DNA from: Azonexus hydrophilus | GTDB lineage: Bacteria > Pseudomonadota > Gammaproteobacteria > Burkholderiales > Rhodocyclaceae | Assembly (NCBI RefSeq): GCF_001956855.1 | Contig: NZ_MTHD01000005.1 | Coordinates: forward strand, 62,001-126,000 | Direction: 5' to 3' | DNA: 64,000 nucleotides | In this document: positions 10,379-19,669 of the stretch, one piece after another | Numbering within the stretch: the first letter of the stretch is position 1 | How the letters are laid out: every line of letters starts with the position of its first letter | Notes under the pieces: generated by a model | Database searches by the model: none | What the model was told of the DNA's origin: nothing | What the model saw: only the letters and a program-made list of their open reading frames with translations | Program-made: the position numbers and the translations under genes

Positions 10379-11529
10379 ACTGGTTGCTTCCCGAATACAT
10401 TGCCGATGCCCTGCCGCCCGAGGCGGCACGCATTGAAACCCTGCGGCGCACGCTGCTCGACCACTTTCGTGGTCGTGGCTTCGAATACGTCATGCCGCCG
10501 CTGCTGGAATATCTTGAATCGCTGCTGACCGGCGCCGGTCAGGATCTGAACCTGCGTACCTTCAAACTTGTTGATCAGCTGTCCGGGCGAACCATGGGCG
10601 TGCGCGCCGACATGACCCCTCAGGCGGCCCGCATCGATGCCCACCTGCTCAACCATCAGGGCGTTACCCGTCTGTGCTATTGCGGTAACGTGCTGCATAC
10701 GCTGCCGGCCAATGTTTCGGCTGGTCGCGAGCAGGTTCAGGTTGGCGCGGAGCTCTATGGTTATGCCGGCGTCGAGGGGGATCTTGAAATCGTTCGCCTG
10801 ATGGCGACGGCTTTCGAGCGCATCAAGCTGCCGCTGGCACGCATTGATCTTGGTCATGTCGGCATTTTTCGCGCACTCGTTGCAGCCGCTGGCCTGCCGG
10901 CAGAAGCCGAGGCTGAACTGCTTGCTCTGCTGCGCGACAAGGATGTGCCCGGTCTGGCCGAGTCGACCGTCGACTTGCCTTCGCCGTATCGCGAAGCACT
11001 GCTCTCGCTGCCGACGCTTTATGGCGGCCCGGAGGTATTGGAGAAGGCGGTAGCAGCGTTGCCTGGATTGCCGGAGGTGACTGCGGCGCTGGAGCAGCTG
11101 CGCCATCTGATTTCATCTGCACCGGAACTGCCGTTTTCGATTGACCTGGCGGATTTGCGCGGTTACCACTATCACAATGGCATCGTTTTTGCCGCCTATT
11201 GTCCCGGTTACCCGGCGGCAATCGCGCTGGGCGGGCGCTACGATGGTGCCGGCAAGGCTTTCGGTCGGGCGCGACCGGCGACGGGGTTTTCGATGGATCT
11301 GCGCGAAGTTGCGCAACTTGCCCCGGCAACCAGGCTGCTGTCTGGAATACTTGCTCCCTATGCTGGTACCGACAAGGAACTGGCAGCGCATATCGCCGCC
11401 TTGCGCGAGCGGGGCGAAGTCGTTGTCGAGCTGCTGCCGGGTGAGACGGCCTGCGAAGGGCCGTTCTGCGATCGCAAGCTGGTGCAGGTCGGCGGACACT
11501 GGATTATTGAAGCAATACAAGAGGATTAA
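10375..11529 (+). CDS. hisZ: ATP phosphoribosyltransferase regulatory subunit HisZ
   Basis: HisZ is a catalytically inactive HisRS paralogue that combines with short-form HisG for the first step of histidine synthesis. The 384-residue protein keeps class II synthetase folds ([52 protein letters not shown]) but has no anticodon-binding domain after them. The start ATG overlaps the upstream stop in ATGA. purA follows after 3 bases, the usual order in betaproteobacteria. Confidence 0.94.
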   Translation: MNWLLPEYIADALPPEAARIETLRRTLLDHFRGRGFEYVMPPLLEYLESLLTGAGQDLNLRTFKLVDQLSGRTMGVRADMTPQAARIDAHLLNHQGVTRLCYCGNVLHTLPANVSAGREQVQVGAELYGYAGVEGDLEIVRLMATAFERIKLPLARIDLGHVGIFRALVAAAGLPAEAEAELLALLRDKDVPGLAESTVDLPSPYREALLSLPTLYGGPEVLEKAVAALPGLPEVTAALEQLRHLISSAPELPFSIDLADLRGYHYHNGIVFAAYCPGYPAAIALGGRYDGAGKAFGRARPATGFSMDLREVAQLAPATRLLSGILAPYAGTDKELAAHIAALRERGEVVVELLPGETACEGPFCDRKLVQVGGHWIIEAIQED

Positions 11530-11532
11530 GAA

Positions 11533-12840
11533 ATGGCCAAGAATGTCATCGTCGTGGGGACCCAGTGGGGCGACGAAGGGAAAGGGAAGATTGTCGACTG
11601 GCTGACCGATCATGCGCAGGGTGTCGTCCGCTTTCAGGGCGGTCACAATGCCGGGCATACGCTGGTCGTCGGCGAGCAGGTGTACAAGCTCAACCTGGTG
11701 CCGTCCGGTATCGTTCGTGCCGGCGTTGATTGCTACATTGGCAACGGTGTCGTGCTGGACATCCATCACCTGATTTCCGAAATCGCCGAACTCGAGAAGG
11801 GCGGCATTGATGTCCGCTCGCGTCTGAAGATCAGCCCGGGATGCCCGTTGATCCTGCCGTACCATTCGGCCATCGACCAGGCGCGCGAAGCCGCGAAGGC
11901 CGGTGACAAGAAGATCGGCACGACCGGCAAGGGTATCGGGCCGACCTACGAGGACAAGGTTTCCCGCCGCGGCCTGCGCGTCTACGATCTGTTCCATCCG
12001 GAACGTTTCGCCGAAAAGCTCAAGGAAGTGCTGGAGTATCACAACTTCGTGCTGACGCAATACTTCAAGGCGCCGGCAGTCGATTTCCAGACTGTGTACG
12101 ACCAGGCGATGGCTGATGCCGAAGTGATCCGGCCGATGGTTGTCGATGTTTCGGCCGCACTGTACGAAGCCAACAAGGCTGGCCAGAACATGCTGTTCGA
12201 GGGCGCCCAGGGTACCCTGCTCGATATCGACCACGGTACCTACCCCTTCGTCACCTCGTCGAACTGCGTTTCCGGTCAGGCGGCTGCCGGCGCTGGTGTC
12301 GGTCCGGGCATGCTGCATTACGTGCTGGGCATTACCAAGGCCTACTGCACGCGTGTTGGCGGTGGTCCGTTCCCGAGCGAACTGGATATCGATACCGAAG
12401 GCACGCCGGGGCACCAGATGTTCAGCGTCGGCAAGGAGTTTGGCACGGTCACCGGGCGCAAGCGCCGTTGTGGCTGGTTCGATGCCGCGCTGCTGCGTCG
12501 CTCGGCGCGTATCAACGGCCTTACCGGCCTGTGCATCACCAAGCTTGATGTCCTTGATGGTCTGAAGGAAATCCTGATCTGCACCGGTTACCGACTGGAT
12601 GGCAAGGTCGTCGATCTGCTGCCGGTTGGTGCTGACGATGTTGCACGCTGCGAACCGATCTACGAAACCATGCCGGGCTGGGAAGGGACGACCTTCCGCG
12701 TCAAGCGCTGGGAGGATCTGCCGGTCAATGCCCAGGCTTATCTGAATCGTCTGGAAGCGTTGTGCGAGGTGCCGATTGCCATCATCTCGACCGGCCCGGA
12801 ACGCGACGAAACCATCCTTCGTCAGCATCCCTTCAAGTAA
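11533..12840 (+). CDS. purA: Adenylosuccinate synthetase
   Basis: PurA joins IMP and aspartate, using GTP, to make adenylosuccinate in AMP synthesis. The 435-residue protein shows the glycine-rich GTP loop [16 protein letters not shown], the IMP-site [20 protein letters not shown], and [21 protein letters not shown] strong ribosome site (AGAGGA at 11519-11524) precedes ATG 11533. The gene ends a long plus-strand run and is followed by a terminator. Confidence 0.98.
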   Translation: MAKNVIVVGTQWGDEGKGKIVDWLTDHAQGVVRFQGGHNAGHTLVVGEQVYKLNLVPSGIVRAGVDCYIGNGVVLDIHHLISEIAELEKGGIDVRSRLKISPGCPLILPYHSAIDQAREAAKAGDKKIGTTGKGIGPTYEDKVSRRGLRVYDLFHPERFAEKLKEVLEYHNFVLTQYFKAPAVDFQTVYDQAMADAEVIRPMVVDVSAALYEANKAGQNMLFEGAQGTLLDIDHGTYPFVTSSNCVSGQAAAGAGVGPGMLHYVLGITKAYCTRVGGGPFPSELDIDTEGTPGHQMFSVGKEFGTVTGRKRRCGWFDAALLRRSARINGLTGLCITKLDVLDGLKEILICTGYRLDGKVVDLLPVGADDVARCEPIYETMPGWEGTTFRVKRWEDLPVNAQAYLNRLEALCEVPIAIISTGPERDETILRQHPFK

Positions 12841-12863
12841 GGTCTGCTGGACGTCGTGTGTTC

Positions 12864-12886
12864 AACGGGCCCTCGGGGCCCGTTTT
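12864..12886. terminator. Terminator at purA / His-rich protein convergence
   Basis: A perfect 9-bp stem (AACGGGCCC at 12864-12872, GGGCCCGTT at 12876-12884) with loop TCG is followed by TT on the plus strand. It lies between the convergent purA and the minus-strand gene ending at 12889, so it may serve both directions. Confidence 0.75.
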
Positions 12887-12888
12887 CG

Positions 12889-13263
12889 CTAGCGCGGTGA
12901 AACCGCTTGCCAGCCTTCAGGGCAGGCATTGGTATAGGGATAGTACTGTCCGGACGAACGGCAGTAATACCAGTTGCCGGACGGTGGCGGTGGTGCCGTG
13001 TTGTAGATTACCGCAGGCGGCGGGCTGTGGTAGATTGACGCCCCGATGGCCAGACCGCCCAGCGTGAGAACGGCCGCCGGTGCCGCCCAGTGATGCCGGT
13101 GCCGCCTTTCGATCCGCGGCGGGGCATGGTAGTGGTGGTGTTTCTGGACATGTCGCGGACGGTGATCGTCGCGCCAGTGGCGATGGTCGGGCCCGGCATT
13201 GGCATAGCCGACCAGACCAATGCTCAGTGTTGTGACGAGCAGGGCATTGGTGATGTTTTTCAT
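12889..13263 (-). CDS. Secreted histidine-rich protein of unknown function
   Basis: I do not recognise a named family. The 124-residue protein has a cleavable signal peptide (LLVTTLSIGLVGYANAG, cut near residue 23). A very His/Arg-rich segment follows (residues 25-60, containing HRHWRDDHRPRH and HHHYH), then an Ala/Leu/Gly hydrophobic stretch (about 60-80), a Pro-rich linker, and a C-terminal motif with two cysteines (WYYCRSSGQYYPYTNACPEG). That C-terminal motif recurs in small envelope proteins of proteobacteria. The His clusters suggest metal binding in the periplasm or outer membrane, which is inference. It stands alone on the minus strand between purA and tRNA-Leu. Confidence 0.75.
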   Translation of the reverse strand: MKNITNALLVTTLSIGLVGYANAGPDHRHWRDDHRPRHVQKHHHYHAPPRIERRHRHHWAAPAAVLTLGGLAIGASIYHSPPPAVIYNTAPPPPSGNWYYCRSSGQYYPYTNACPEGWQAVSPR

Positions 13264-13334
13264 GATGAACCTCGCAGGTGTGTTGTTGCGAGTTCAGGAT
13301 AGCCAGTTGCCGGAAGCACTGCTGCAAGCAAGTG

Positions 13335-13348
13335 TTAGCAATTGTTAA
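13335..13348. promoter_or_regulatory. 14-bp near-palindrome upstream of the His-rich gene
   Basis: TTAGCAATTGTTAA is a palindrome with one mismatched pair. It sits about 72 bases upstream of the minus-strand start at 13263, in the spacer between this gene and tRNA-Leu. It could be a regulator site, but I see no second copy and cannot name a regulator. Confidence 0.3.
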
Positions 13349-13407
13349 GACCGGGGAGGTTATTGCTGTGAGACAATCTGGCCTATTGACGTACGGCGCC
13401 GCAAATG

Positions 13408-13436
13408 AAAAAAGGCCTTGCCAAAGCAAGACCTTT
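13408..13436 (-). terminator. Terminator of tRNA-Leu
   Basis: Read on the minus strand, an 11-bp stem with one G-U pair (arms at 13426-13436 and 13411-13421, loop TTTG) is followed by a T-run. It lies 12 bases beyond the 3' CCA end of the tRNA, as expected for a single-tRNA transcript. Confidence 0.8.
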
Positions 13437-13447
13437 ATCAAAATCGC

Positions 13448-13532
<85 letters not shown>

Positions 13533-13551
13533 ACAGGTGCGAAGAGCCGCC

Positions 13552-13579
13552 ATTATAGAGAAAGAAGAACTGATGTCAA
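13552..13579 (-). promoter_or_regulatory. Consensus sigma-70 promoter of tRNA-Leu, overlapping rnr start
   Basis: On the minus strand, TTGACA (13574-13579) and TATAAT (13552-13557) are separated by 16 bases; both hexamers match the consensus exactly. The -10 box ends 20 bases before the mature tRNA 5' end. The spacer's last base and the whole -35 box lie in the first codons of the divergent rnr gene (ATG at 13573). Confidence 0.85.
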
Positions 13580-15849
13580 GAAAAAAGTTGTCGAAGATCC
13601 GTCGTGCTGATCCGTTTTTTGAGCGCGAGACCAAGCGCTACGAGTTTCCCCTGCCTTCCCGCGAGTATGTTTCGCAGATTCTGACTGACGAAGGGCGGCC
13701 GCTGACCTTTGCCAACCTGGTCGAGTTGCTGGATATTGCCGATAGCGAGCGTGAAATGTTCCAGCGCCGGTTGGGAGCGATGGAGCGTGAAGGCCAGTTG
13801 CTGCGCAATCGCAAGGGTGACTACATTCTGCCTGAGCGCGCTAGTCTGACGCCGGGCCGCATCCAGGGGCATCAGGACGGCTATGGTTTCCTGGTCCCGG
13901 ATGACGGCAGTGCCGACATCTTTCTCGATCAACGCCAGATGGGCAAGGTCCTGCATGGTGACCGGGCGCTGGTCCGGCTTATCGGCCTTGACCGCAAAGG
14001 GCGGCCGGAGGGCAGCATCGTCGAGGTGATCGAGCGGGTGAATACCCGGCTGGTCGGTCGGGTATTCGTCGAGCACGGGGTGGTCATTGTCGCCCCGGAA
14101 AACAAGCGGATTTCGCAGGACATCTTGGTGCCGCCGGAAAAGAAGGGCAAGCTGAAGGCTGAGTCCGGACAGGTGGTGATGGTCGAGATCATCGAGCAGC
14201 CGAGCAAGTTCTCGCAGCCGATCGGCCGCATCATCGAGGTGCTGGGCAACTACGCCGATCCGGGCATGGAGATCGAGATTGCGCTGCGCAAGCACGACTT
14301 GCCTTTCGAATTCTCGAAGGCGGCACTCGATGAAAACAAGGCGATGCCGGACAAGGTGCGCAAACTTGACCACAAGGGGCGTGAGGACCTGCGCGAATTG
14401 CCGCTGGTCACGATCGACGGCGAGACGGCGCGCGATTTCGACGACGCGGTGTTCTGCGAAAAGCAGGGGCGTGGCTGGCGACTGGTGGTGGCGATTGCCG
14501 ATGTTTCGCACTACGTGAAGCCAGGCATGGCGCTCGACAAGGAAGCGCTGGAGCGCGGCAACTCGGTGTATTTTCCGCGCCGGGTCATCCCGATGCTGCC
14601 GGAAAAGCTGTCCAACGGCATCTGTTCGCTGAATCCCGATGTCGAACGCCTGGCGATGGTTTGCGACATGTCGATCAGCGCCGCCGGCAAGATCGGCAAA
14701 TATCGCTTCTATCCGGCGGTTTTCCGCTCGCATGCACGACTGACCTACAACAAGGTCTGGTCGTGGCTGTCCGGTGAAAAAGTGCCGGAAACCGACGTTG
14801 ACCGCAATGTTCTGCCGCATGTACAGAATCTCTACAAGTTGTACGCTGCCCTGCACAAGGCGCGCGGTCAGCGCGGTGCGATCGATTTCGAGACCACCGA
14901 AACGCAGATGCTGTTCAACGAACAGGGCAAGATCGAGAACATCGTGCCGGTGGTGCGTAACGATGCGCACCGGATCATCGAGGAATGCATGCTGGCAGCC
15001 AACGTCTGCGCATCCGATTTCCTCGCCGAGCACAAGCAGACCTGCCTGTATCGCATCCACGCGGCACCGTCGGAAGAGAAACTGAGGAACCTGCGTGCCT
15101 TCCTCGGTGAGTTCGGCATGGCGCTCGGTGGCGGCGAGGATCCGCGGGCCAAGGACTACGCCATCCTGCTCGAGAAGATCAAGCCGCGGCCGGATTTCCA
15201 GCTGCTGCAGACCGTCATGTTGCGCTCGCTGCGCCAGGCCATGTATAGCCCGGACAATGTTGGTCACTTCGGGCTGGCCTACGAGCATTACACACACTTC
15301 ACCTCGCCGATCCGGCGTTATCCCGATTTGCTGGTGCATCGTGCGATCAAGGCTGTGCTGGCCGGCGAGAAGTACGTGCCGACGCGGGAGTGGGACGATA
15401 TCGGCCTGCAGTGTTCGGCAACCGAGCGGCGTGCCGACGAGGCGACCCGCGATGTCGAGAACTGGCTGAAGACCTTCTTCATGAAGGAGCGCATCGGCGA
15501 AGTTTTCGACGGCACCATTTCCGCTGTGACCGCCTTCGGTATTTTCGTCGCGCTGGACCAGGTTTATGTCGAGGGACTGGTGCACGTTTCCGAGCTTGGC
15601 CAGGACTATTTCCAGTTCGACAACATCAAGCATCAGATGCTGGGCGAACGGACCGGCGAGCGTTTCCGTCTCGGCGACCGGGTCCGCGTCAAGCTGGTCC
15701 GGGCTGATCTGGAGTCGAACAAGATCGACTTCGTCTTGGTGCGCGAGGATGTTGCTGTGCCAAAACGGGGGGGCGGCGGCAAGTCAGCGGCCAAGCCGGC
15801 AAGTCGCACGGCGGAGAGGAAAAAGCCCGCAGCGAAGCGTCGACCGTAG
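13573..15849 (+). CDS. rnr: Ribonuclease R
   Basis: RNase R is a 3'-5' processive exoribonuclease that degrades structured RNA and takes part in rRNA and tmRNA quality control. The 758-residue protein has N-terminal cold-shock-like domains (about 65-225), the RNB catalytic domain with the acidic motif TIDGETARDFDDAVF (metal-binding aspartates), FTSPIRRYPDL, an S1 domain (about 645-725, GEVFDGTISAVTAFGIFVAL) and a Lys/Arg-rich tail. The frame is open upstream to 13405, but that would read across the antisense of tRNA-Leu. ATG 13573 follows a purine-rich GAGAAAGAAGAAC site and gives a normal N-terminus. Confidence 0.95.
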   Translation: MSRKKLSKIRRADPFFERETKRYEFPLPSREYVSQILTDEGRPLTFANLVELLDIADSEREMFQRRLGAMEREGQLLRNRKGDYILPERASLTPGRIQGHQDGYGFLVPDDGSADIFLDQRQMGKVLHGDRALVRLIGLDRKGRPEGSIVEVIERVNTRLVGRVFVEHGVVIVAPENKRISQDILVPPEKKGKLKAESGQVVMVEIIEQPSKFSQPIGRIIEVLGNYADPGMEIEIALRKHDLPFEFSKAALDENKAMPDKVRKLDHKGREDLRELPLVTIDGETARDFDDAVFCEKQGRGWRLVVAIADVSHYVKPGMALDKEALERGNSVYFPRRVIPMLPEKLSNGICSLNPDVERLAMVCDMSISAAGKIGKYRFYPAVFRSHARLTYNKVWSWLSGEKVPETDVDRNVLPHVQNLYKLYAALHKARGQRGAIDFETTETQMLFNEQGKIENIVPVVRNDAHRIIEECMLAANVCASDFLAEHKQTCLYRIHAAPSEEKLRNLRAFLGEFGMALGGGEDPRAKDYAILLEKIKPRPDFQLLQTVMLRSLRQAMYSPDNVGHFGLAYEHYTHFTSPIRRYPDLLVHRAIKAVLAGEKYVPTREWDDIGLQCSATERRADEATRDVENWLKTFFMKERIGEVFDGTISAVTAFGIFVALDQVYVEGLVHVSELGQDYFQFDNIKHQMLGERTGERFRLGDRVRVKLVRADLESNKIDFVLVREDVAVPKRGGGGKSAAKPASRTAERKKPAAKRRP

Positions 15850-15971
15850 GAGGCAGCTGTTGCAGTGGCGCAAAAATCCCGTCCGGTACTCGGCTTTACG
15901 GTATGTGAAGTGAGTTTGCTTATGACTAAAGCGATAGAATGAACGTTTGAGTGATGTGGCAAGAGGGCGGG

Positions 15972-16532
15972 ATGAAGCACGAAGGGCACGGCCCGGTGGT
16001 GACCGAGTCAGCAGGCGCAGGGGAAGTCGGGAGCTATCGGGCAACGCTGGCTGATCTGCCGCCAGCGCTGGATACCGGAAATGCGCTAATCGATGACGAA
16101 CATCGGCTGTTGCTCTCGGTGATGCGCAACGTGCGCAGCATTTGCCTGGACCCGGCACGGTTTTCTGATTGCCTTACCTGCCCGACAACGCGCCAGGCGG
16201 TTTGCGAGCGTGACCTTGTCGGCATGCTGGGTGATTTGTTTTCCTTCATCCTTGATCATTTCTCCACCGAGGAGCGCATCATGCGCGACTCGATGATGCT
16301 GCTGACCGACCATGACCTGTGCGAAGCCCATGTCGAAGACCATGCCGCCATTGCCCAGAAGGTCCAGGAAATCGTTTCCCGTCTCGATACCGAGCACACG
16401 GTCGAGCGCATTCGCGAGCTCGACGATCTGCTGGCGCGCTGGATCGAAAATCACATCGGTCTGCATGACCTGATGCTGGTGCGCTGGTTGAACAGCGAAG
16501 ACGGAGCCCGGCTCGAATCCAGGCTTGCCTGA
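15972..16532 (+). CDS. Hemerythrin-like protein with a four-cysteine insert
   Basis: Hemerythrins bind O2 at a di-iron site in a four-helix bundle. With the start at ATG 15972 (behind AGAGGGCGG), the 186-residue protein keeps all seven classical ligands with correct spacing: H44, H96, E100, H120, H124, H161 and D166. Between helices A and B there is an extra segment with four cysteines (C58, C67, C70, C78; CLTCPTTRQAVC), not part of the classic fold, which could bind zinc or another metal. In-frame starts at 15951 (GTG) and 15954 (ATG) would add six or seven residues. No signal peptide, so cytosolic. Oxygen or redox sensing or storage is the likely role, by inference. Confidence 0.85.
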   Translation: MKHEGHGPVVTESAGAGEVGSYRATLADLPPALDTGNALIDDEHRLLLSVMRNVRSICLDPARFSDCLTCPTTRQAVCERDLVGMLGDLFSFILDHFSTEERIMRDSMMLLTDHDLCEAHVEDHAAIAQKVQEIVSRLDTEHTVERIRELDDLLARWIENHIGLHDLMLVRWLNSEDGARLESRLA

Positions 16533-16598
16533 GGTTTTGCTGCGCGCCGTCGGGGCGCGGCGCGGTAGAATTCGCCTCCTTACATCCGGGGTTTTCCT

Positions 16599-17330
16599 AT
16601 GTCATCGCGTCTGATCTATGGTTTTCATGCCATCACCGCCAAGCTTCGCCAGGATCCGGAATCGCTCAAGGAGATCCTGGTCGATGCCGATCGCCAGGAT
16701 GCCCGTGCCCGCGAATTGCTGAAGCACGCCGAACTGCAGGGGGTGAAGCTGATTTTCGCCGACAGCAAGCGCCTCGACGATCTGGCCGGCGGCGGACGTC
16801 ACCAGGGCGTGGTCGCGCGCATCGAAGGCGCGCGCAAGCTGGCGCATCTCGATGACGTGCTGGATACGCTGGAAGAACCGGCTTTCCTGCTTGTCCTCGA
16901 CGGCGTCACCGATCCGCGCAATCTGGGCGCCTGCCTGCGTGTGGCCGACGCGGCCGGCGTCCATGCGGTGATCGCGCCCAAGGACAAGGCCGCCGGACTC
17001 AACGATGTCGCCGTCAAGACGGCCTGTGGCGCGGCCGAAACGGTGCCTTACGTGATGGTCACCAACCTGGCGCGGACGCTGCGTGAGTTGAAGGAGCGCG
17101 AAATCTGGGTGGTCGGCACCGCCGGCGAGGCCGACAAGGATCTCTACGCCGCCGAATGGCCGCAAGCCACTGCCTGGGTCATGGGCGCCGAGGGCGAAGG
17201 CATGCGCCGGCTGACCCGTGAGACTTGCGACCAGTTGGTCAGCATTCCCATGCACGGCAGCGTCGAAAGCCTGAATGTCTCGGTGGCAGCAGGCGTTTGC
17301 CTGTTCGAGGCACGTCGCCGGCGGAGCTGA
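16599..17330 (+). CDS. rlmB: 23S rRNA (guanosine(2251)-2'-O)-methyltransferase
   Basis: RlmB methylates the ribose of G2251 in the peptidyl-transferase P loop of 23S rRNA. The 243-residue protein has an N-terminal substrate-binding domain ([28 protein letters not shown]) and the knotted SpoU domain with motifs [34 protein letters not shown] and [19 protein letters not shown]. The rnr-rlmB neighbourhood, here with the hemerythrin gene inserted, is common in proteobacteria. Confidence 0.95.
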   Translation: MSSRLIYGFHAITAKLRQDPESLKEILVDADRQDARARELLKHAELQGVKLIFADSKRLDDLAGGGRHQGVVARIEGARKLAHLDDVLDTLEEPAFLLVLDGVTDPRNLGACLRVADAAGVHAVIAPKDKAAGLNDVAVKTACGAAETVPYVMVTNLARTLRELKEREIWVVGTAGEADKDLYAAEWPQATAWVMGAEGEGMRRLTRETCDQLVSIPMHGSVESLNVSVAAGVCLFEARRRRS

Positions 17331-17332
17331 GC

Positions 17333-18235
17333 TTGACGCATCGCCGTGCCGTCGCGCTGATGGTACTGGTAACGCTTCTGTGGAGCATTGCCGGCGTGGT
17401 CGCGCGTCACCTCGAAGCCGCAGCCGGTTTCGAAGTCAATTTCTGGCGCAGTGCCTTCAACGCGCTGGCGCTCGGTATTGGTCTGACCGTGCTGCGCGGC
17501 CCCGGCCTGTGGTCCGGTTTGCTGCGGGCTCCGCGCATCGTCTGGATTTCAGGTCTGTGCTGGGCGGTGATGTTCACCGCCTTCATGCTGGCGATCACGA
17601 TGACCAGCGTCGCCATGGTGCTGGTGACGATGGCGCTCGGGCCGATGGTTACCGCGTTGTTTTCCCGTTTTTTCCTCGGTCAGCGATTGCCGTTGCGGAC
17701 CTGGGTGGCGATTTTCGTCGCTGGTCTGGGGATCGCCTGGATGTTCGGCAGCGACATGCCGGCAGGCGGACAACTGCTCGGTTCCCTGGTCGCTTGCGCC
17801 GTACCGCTGGCTGCTGCGGTCAACTGGACTTTATTGCAGAAAACCGGGCAGGCACTTGAAGCCGGGCCGGACATGCTGCCGGCGGTGCTGATCGGGGCCT
17901 TGCTGTCGGCGCTCTGTACCTTGCCGCTGGCCTGGCCGTTGCAGGCGACGGGTCACGATCTCGGCTTGCTGGCGCTGCTTGGCGTCGTGCAACTGGCCAT
18001 TCCCTGTCTTCTGGTCGTGACGCTGACGCGGGTTCTGCCGGCGCCAGAGATCGCGCTGCTGGCGCTGCTGGAGGTTATTTTCGGCGTCGCCTGGGCGTGG
18101 CTGTGGGCGAACGAGCAGCCGTCCGCCAGTGTCTTGCTCGGTGGTTCGCTGGTGCTGCTGGCGCTGGTGTTCAACGAGGGGCTGGCACTGCGCCGGCGCC
18201 CGGCAAGCGGCGTTGCCGCTGCCGGGTCCGTCTGA
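17333..18235 (+). CDS. EamA/DMT-family permease
   Basis: A drug/metabolite-type transporter with about ten membrane helices in two EamA repeats (300 residues). The first helix is ALMVLVTLLWSIAGVVARHL. I place the start at TTG 17333, two bases after the rlmB stop and behind a GGCGGAG site; ATG 17360 is an alternative but would trim the first helix. The open frame to 17225 overlaps rlmB and is not used. Substrate cannot be told from sequence. Its stop lies 3 bases from the convergent outer-membrane-factor gene. Confidence 0.85.
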   Translation: MTHRRAVALMVLVTLLWSIAGVVARHLEAAAGFEVNFWRSAFNALALGIGLTVLRGPGLWSGLLRAPRIVWISGLCWAVMFTAFMLAITMTSVAMVLVTMALGPMVTALFSRFFLGQRLPLRTWVAIFVAGLGIAWMFGSDMPAGGQLLGSLVACAVPLAAAVNWTLLQKTGQALEAGPDMLPAVLIGALLSALCTLPLAWPLQATGHDLGLLALLGVVQLAIPCLLVVTLTRVLPAPEIALLALLEVIFGVAWAWLWANEQPSASVLLGGSLVLLALVFNEGLALRRRPASGVAAAGSV

Positions 18236-18238
18236 GTC

Positions 18239-19669
18239 TCAGGATTCCGCAGCCTGCCAGCCGCCGCCCAGCGCCTTGAACAGTTCGACGGAGGCCGCCA
18301 GACGGGCCTGCCGGGTGCTGATCATGGCCAGCAGGGCCTCGTTGGCACTGCGCTGGGCGTCGAGTACTTCGAGGAAACCGGAGTAACCGGCGTCGTAACG
18401 CAGTTTGGCCAGGTCGAGCGCCTTCTGCGCGTTATCCACCCGCTGGTTCTGTGCCGTTTCGGCCTCGCCGTTCTCGCGCAGGTTGACCAGCGCATCGCGC
18501 ACTTCCTTGTAGGCGGTTTCCAGCGATTTCTGCCAGGCGATCAGCGATTGCTCGTTGAGTGCCTTGGCCTGGTCGACGCGCGCCGTAGTGCGGCCGAAAT
18601 CGAGAATGGGCATGAGCAGCCCGAGACCCATCGACCAGGTACCGGCGCCGCCGCTGAACAGATCGGAAAGTGCCTTGCTTTCGCTGCCGACGCTGCCGGT
18701 CAGCGAGAATTGCGGGTAGTAGGCGGCCTTGGCGACACCGATGTTGGCGTTGGCGGCAACCAGTCGCTGCTCGGCTTCGCGCACGTCGGGCCGGGCTTCG
18801 ATCAGGTTGGCCGGCAGGCCGGCCGGTGGCAGCGGCGGCAGCGGCAGCTGGCGCAGGTCGCCAGCGGCGATCTGCAGGTCCGGCTTGCCGGTGAGCAGCG
18901 CAATCTGGTGTTCGGCCAGCGCCCGGGCGCGGCGCAGGTCGGCCTGCTGGGCTTTCAGCGCGGCCAGTGCGCCATCGGCCTGGTACTGGTCGAGCGGCGA
19001 GACGAGGCCGGCGTCGACACGGGTCTTCACCAGTCGGGCACTTTCCTCGCGGCTCTTCAGCGATTCGGCGGTGACCGCCAGTTGGGCGTCGAGCGCACGC
19101 AGGCTCAGGTAATTGCTGGCGACCAGACCGGATACCGACAGCCGGATGGCGTCGCGCGAGTAGCGGCTGGCGAGCAGGCTGGCGCGGGCGGCTTCGTTGC
19201 TGCGGCGGACGCGGCCCCAGACATCAAGCTCGTACGACAGGCTGAAGGCGGCGCTGCGGGCGCGCAGGATTTCCGGTGAGCTGGGCGACCAGGTGGCGGT
19301 TTTCTCGCTGAGATGCGTATTGCTGCCATTGGCCTGGCCGTTGATGTTCGGGAACAACGATGCGCCGGCTTCGCGGGCGGCGGCATCGGCCTGTTCGACG
19401 CGGGCGATGGCGGTACGCAGGTCGGCGTTGCCGAGCAGTGCCTGATCGATCAGTGCGTTCAGCGTGCTGTCGTTGAAAAGAGCCCACCAGCGGTTGTCTA
19501 CCGCAGGATTCTCGGCCCGAGCTTCGGCCGTTGGCGCTTCGCGGAAAGCCGATGGTAGCCAGTTGGCCGGGCGCAGGTAGTCAGGGCCGACGGCGCAGCC
19601 GGACAGCAGGATGGCGAATGCCAGCGGGCTCAGCCGGAAAAGCCGGTGCGATGAATGGGCGAAACTCAT
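18239..19669 (-). CDS. RND efflux outer membrane factor (OprM/NodT family lipoprotein)
   Basis: The 476-residue protein is the TolC-like channel of a tripartite pump. It has a lipoprotein signal (LLSGC, lipid Cys at 25), the start CAVGPDYLRP typical of NodT-family factors, and two repeats of long periplasmic helices (for example LRTAIARVEQADAAAREAG and DALVNLRENGEAETAQNQR). Its start overlaps the stop of the pump gene by 4 bases, so the three pump genes form one operon. Related to OprM/TtgC; the exact orthologue cannot be set without a search. Confidence 0.92.
   Translation of the reverse strand: MSFAHSSHRLFRLSPLAFAILLSGCAVGPDYLRPANWLPSAFREAPTAEARAENPAVDNRWWALFNDSTLNALIDQALLGNADLRTAIARVEQADAAAREAGASLFPNINGQANGSNTHLSEKTATWSPSSPEILRARSAAFSLSYELDVWGRVRRSNEAARASLLASRYSRDAIRLSVSGLVASNYLSLRALDAQLAVTAESLKSREESARLVKTRVDAGLVSPLDQYQADGALAALKAQQADLRRARALAEHQIALLTGKPDLQIAAGDLRQLPLPPLPPAGLPANLIEARPDVREAEQRLVAANANIGVAKAAYYPQFSLTGSVGSESKALSDLFSGGAGTWSMGLGLLMPILDFGRTTARVDQAKALNEQSLIAWQKSLETAYKEVRDALVNLRENGEAETAQNQRVDNAQKALDLAKLRYDAGYSGFLEVLDAQRSANEALLAMISTRQARLAASVELFKALGGGWQAAES

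Noticed and set aside
13576-15633. Minus-strand open frame of 685 residues
   Set aside because: Antisense to rnr, which has full RNase R motifs on the plus strand.
16536-16572. Hairpin and TAGAAT box before rlmB as terminator or promoter
   Set aside because: The 7-bp stem has no T-run, and no -35 box stands at a suitable distance from TAGAAT.
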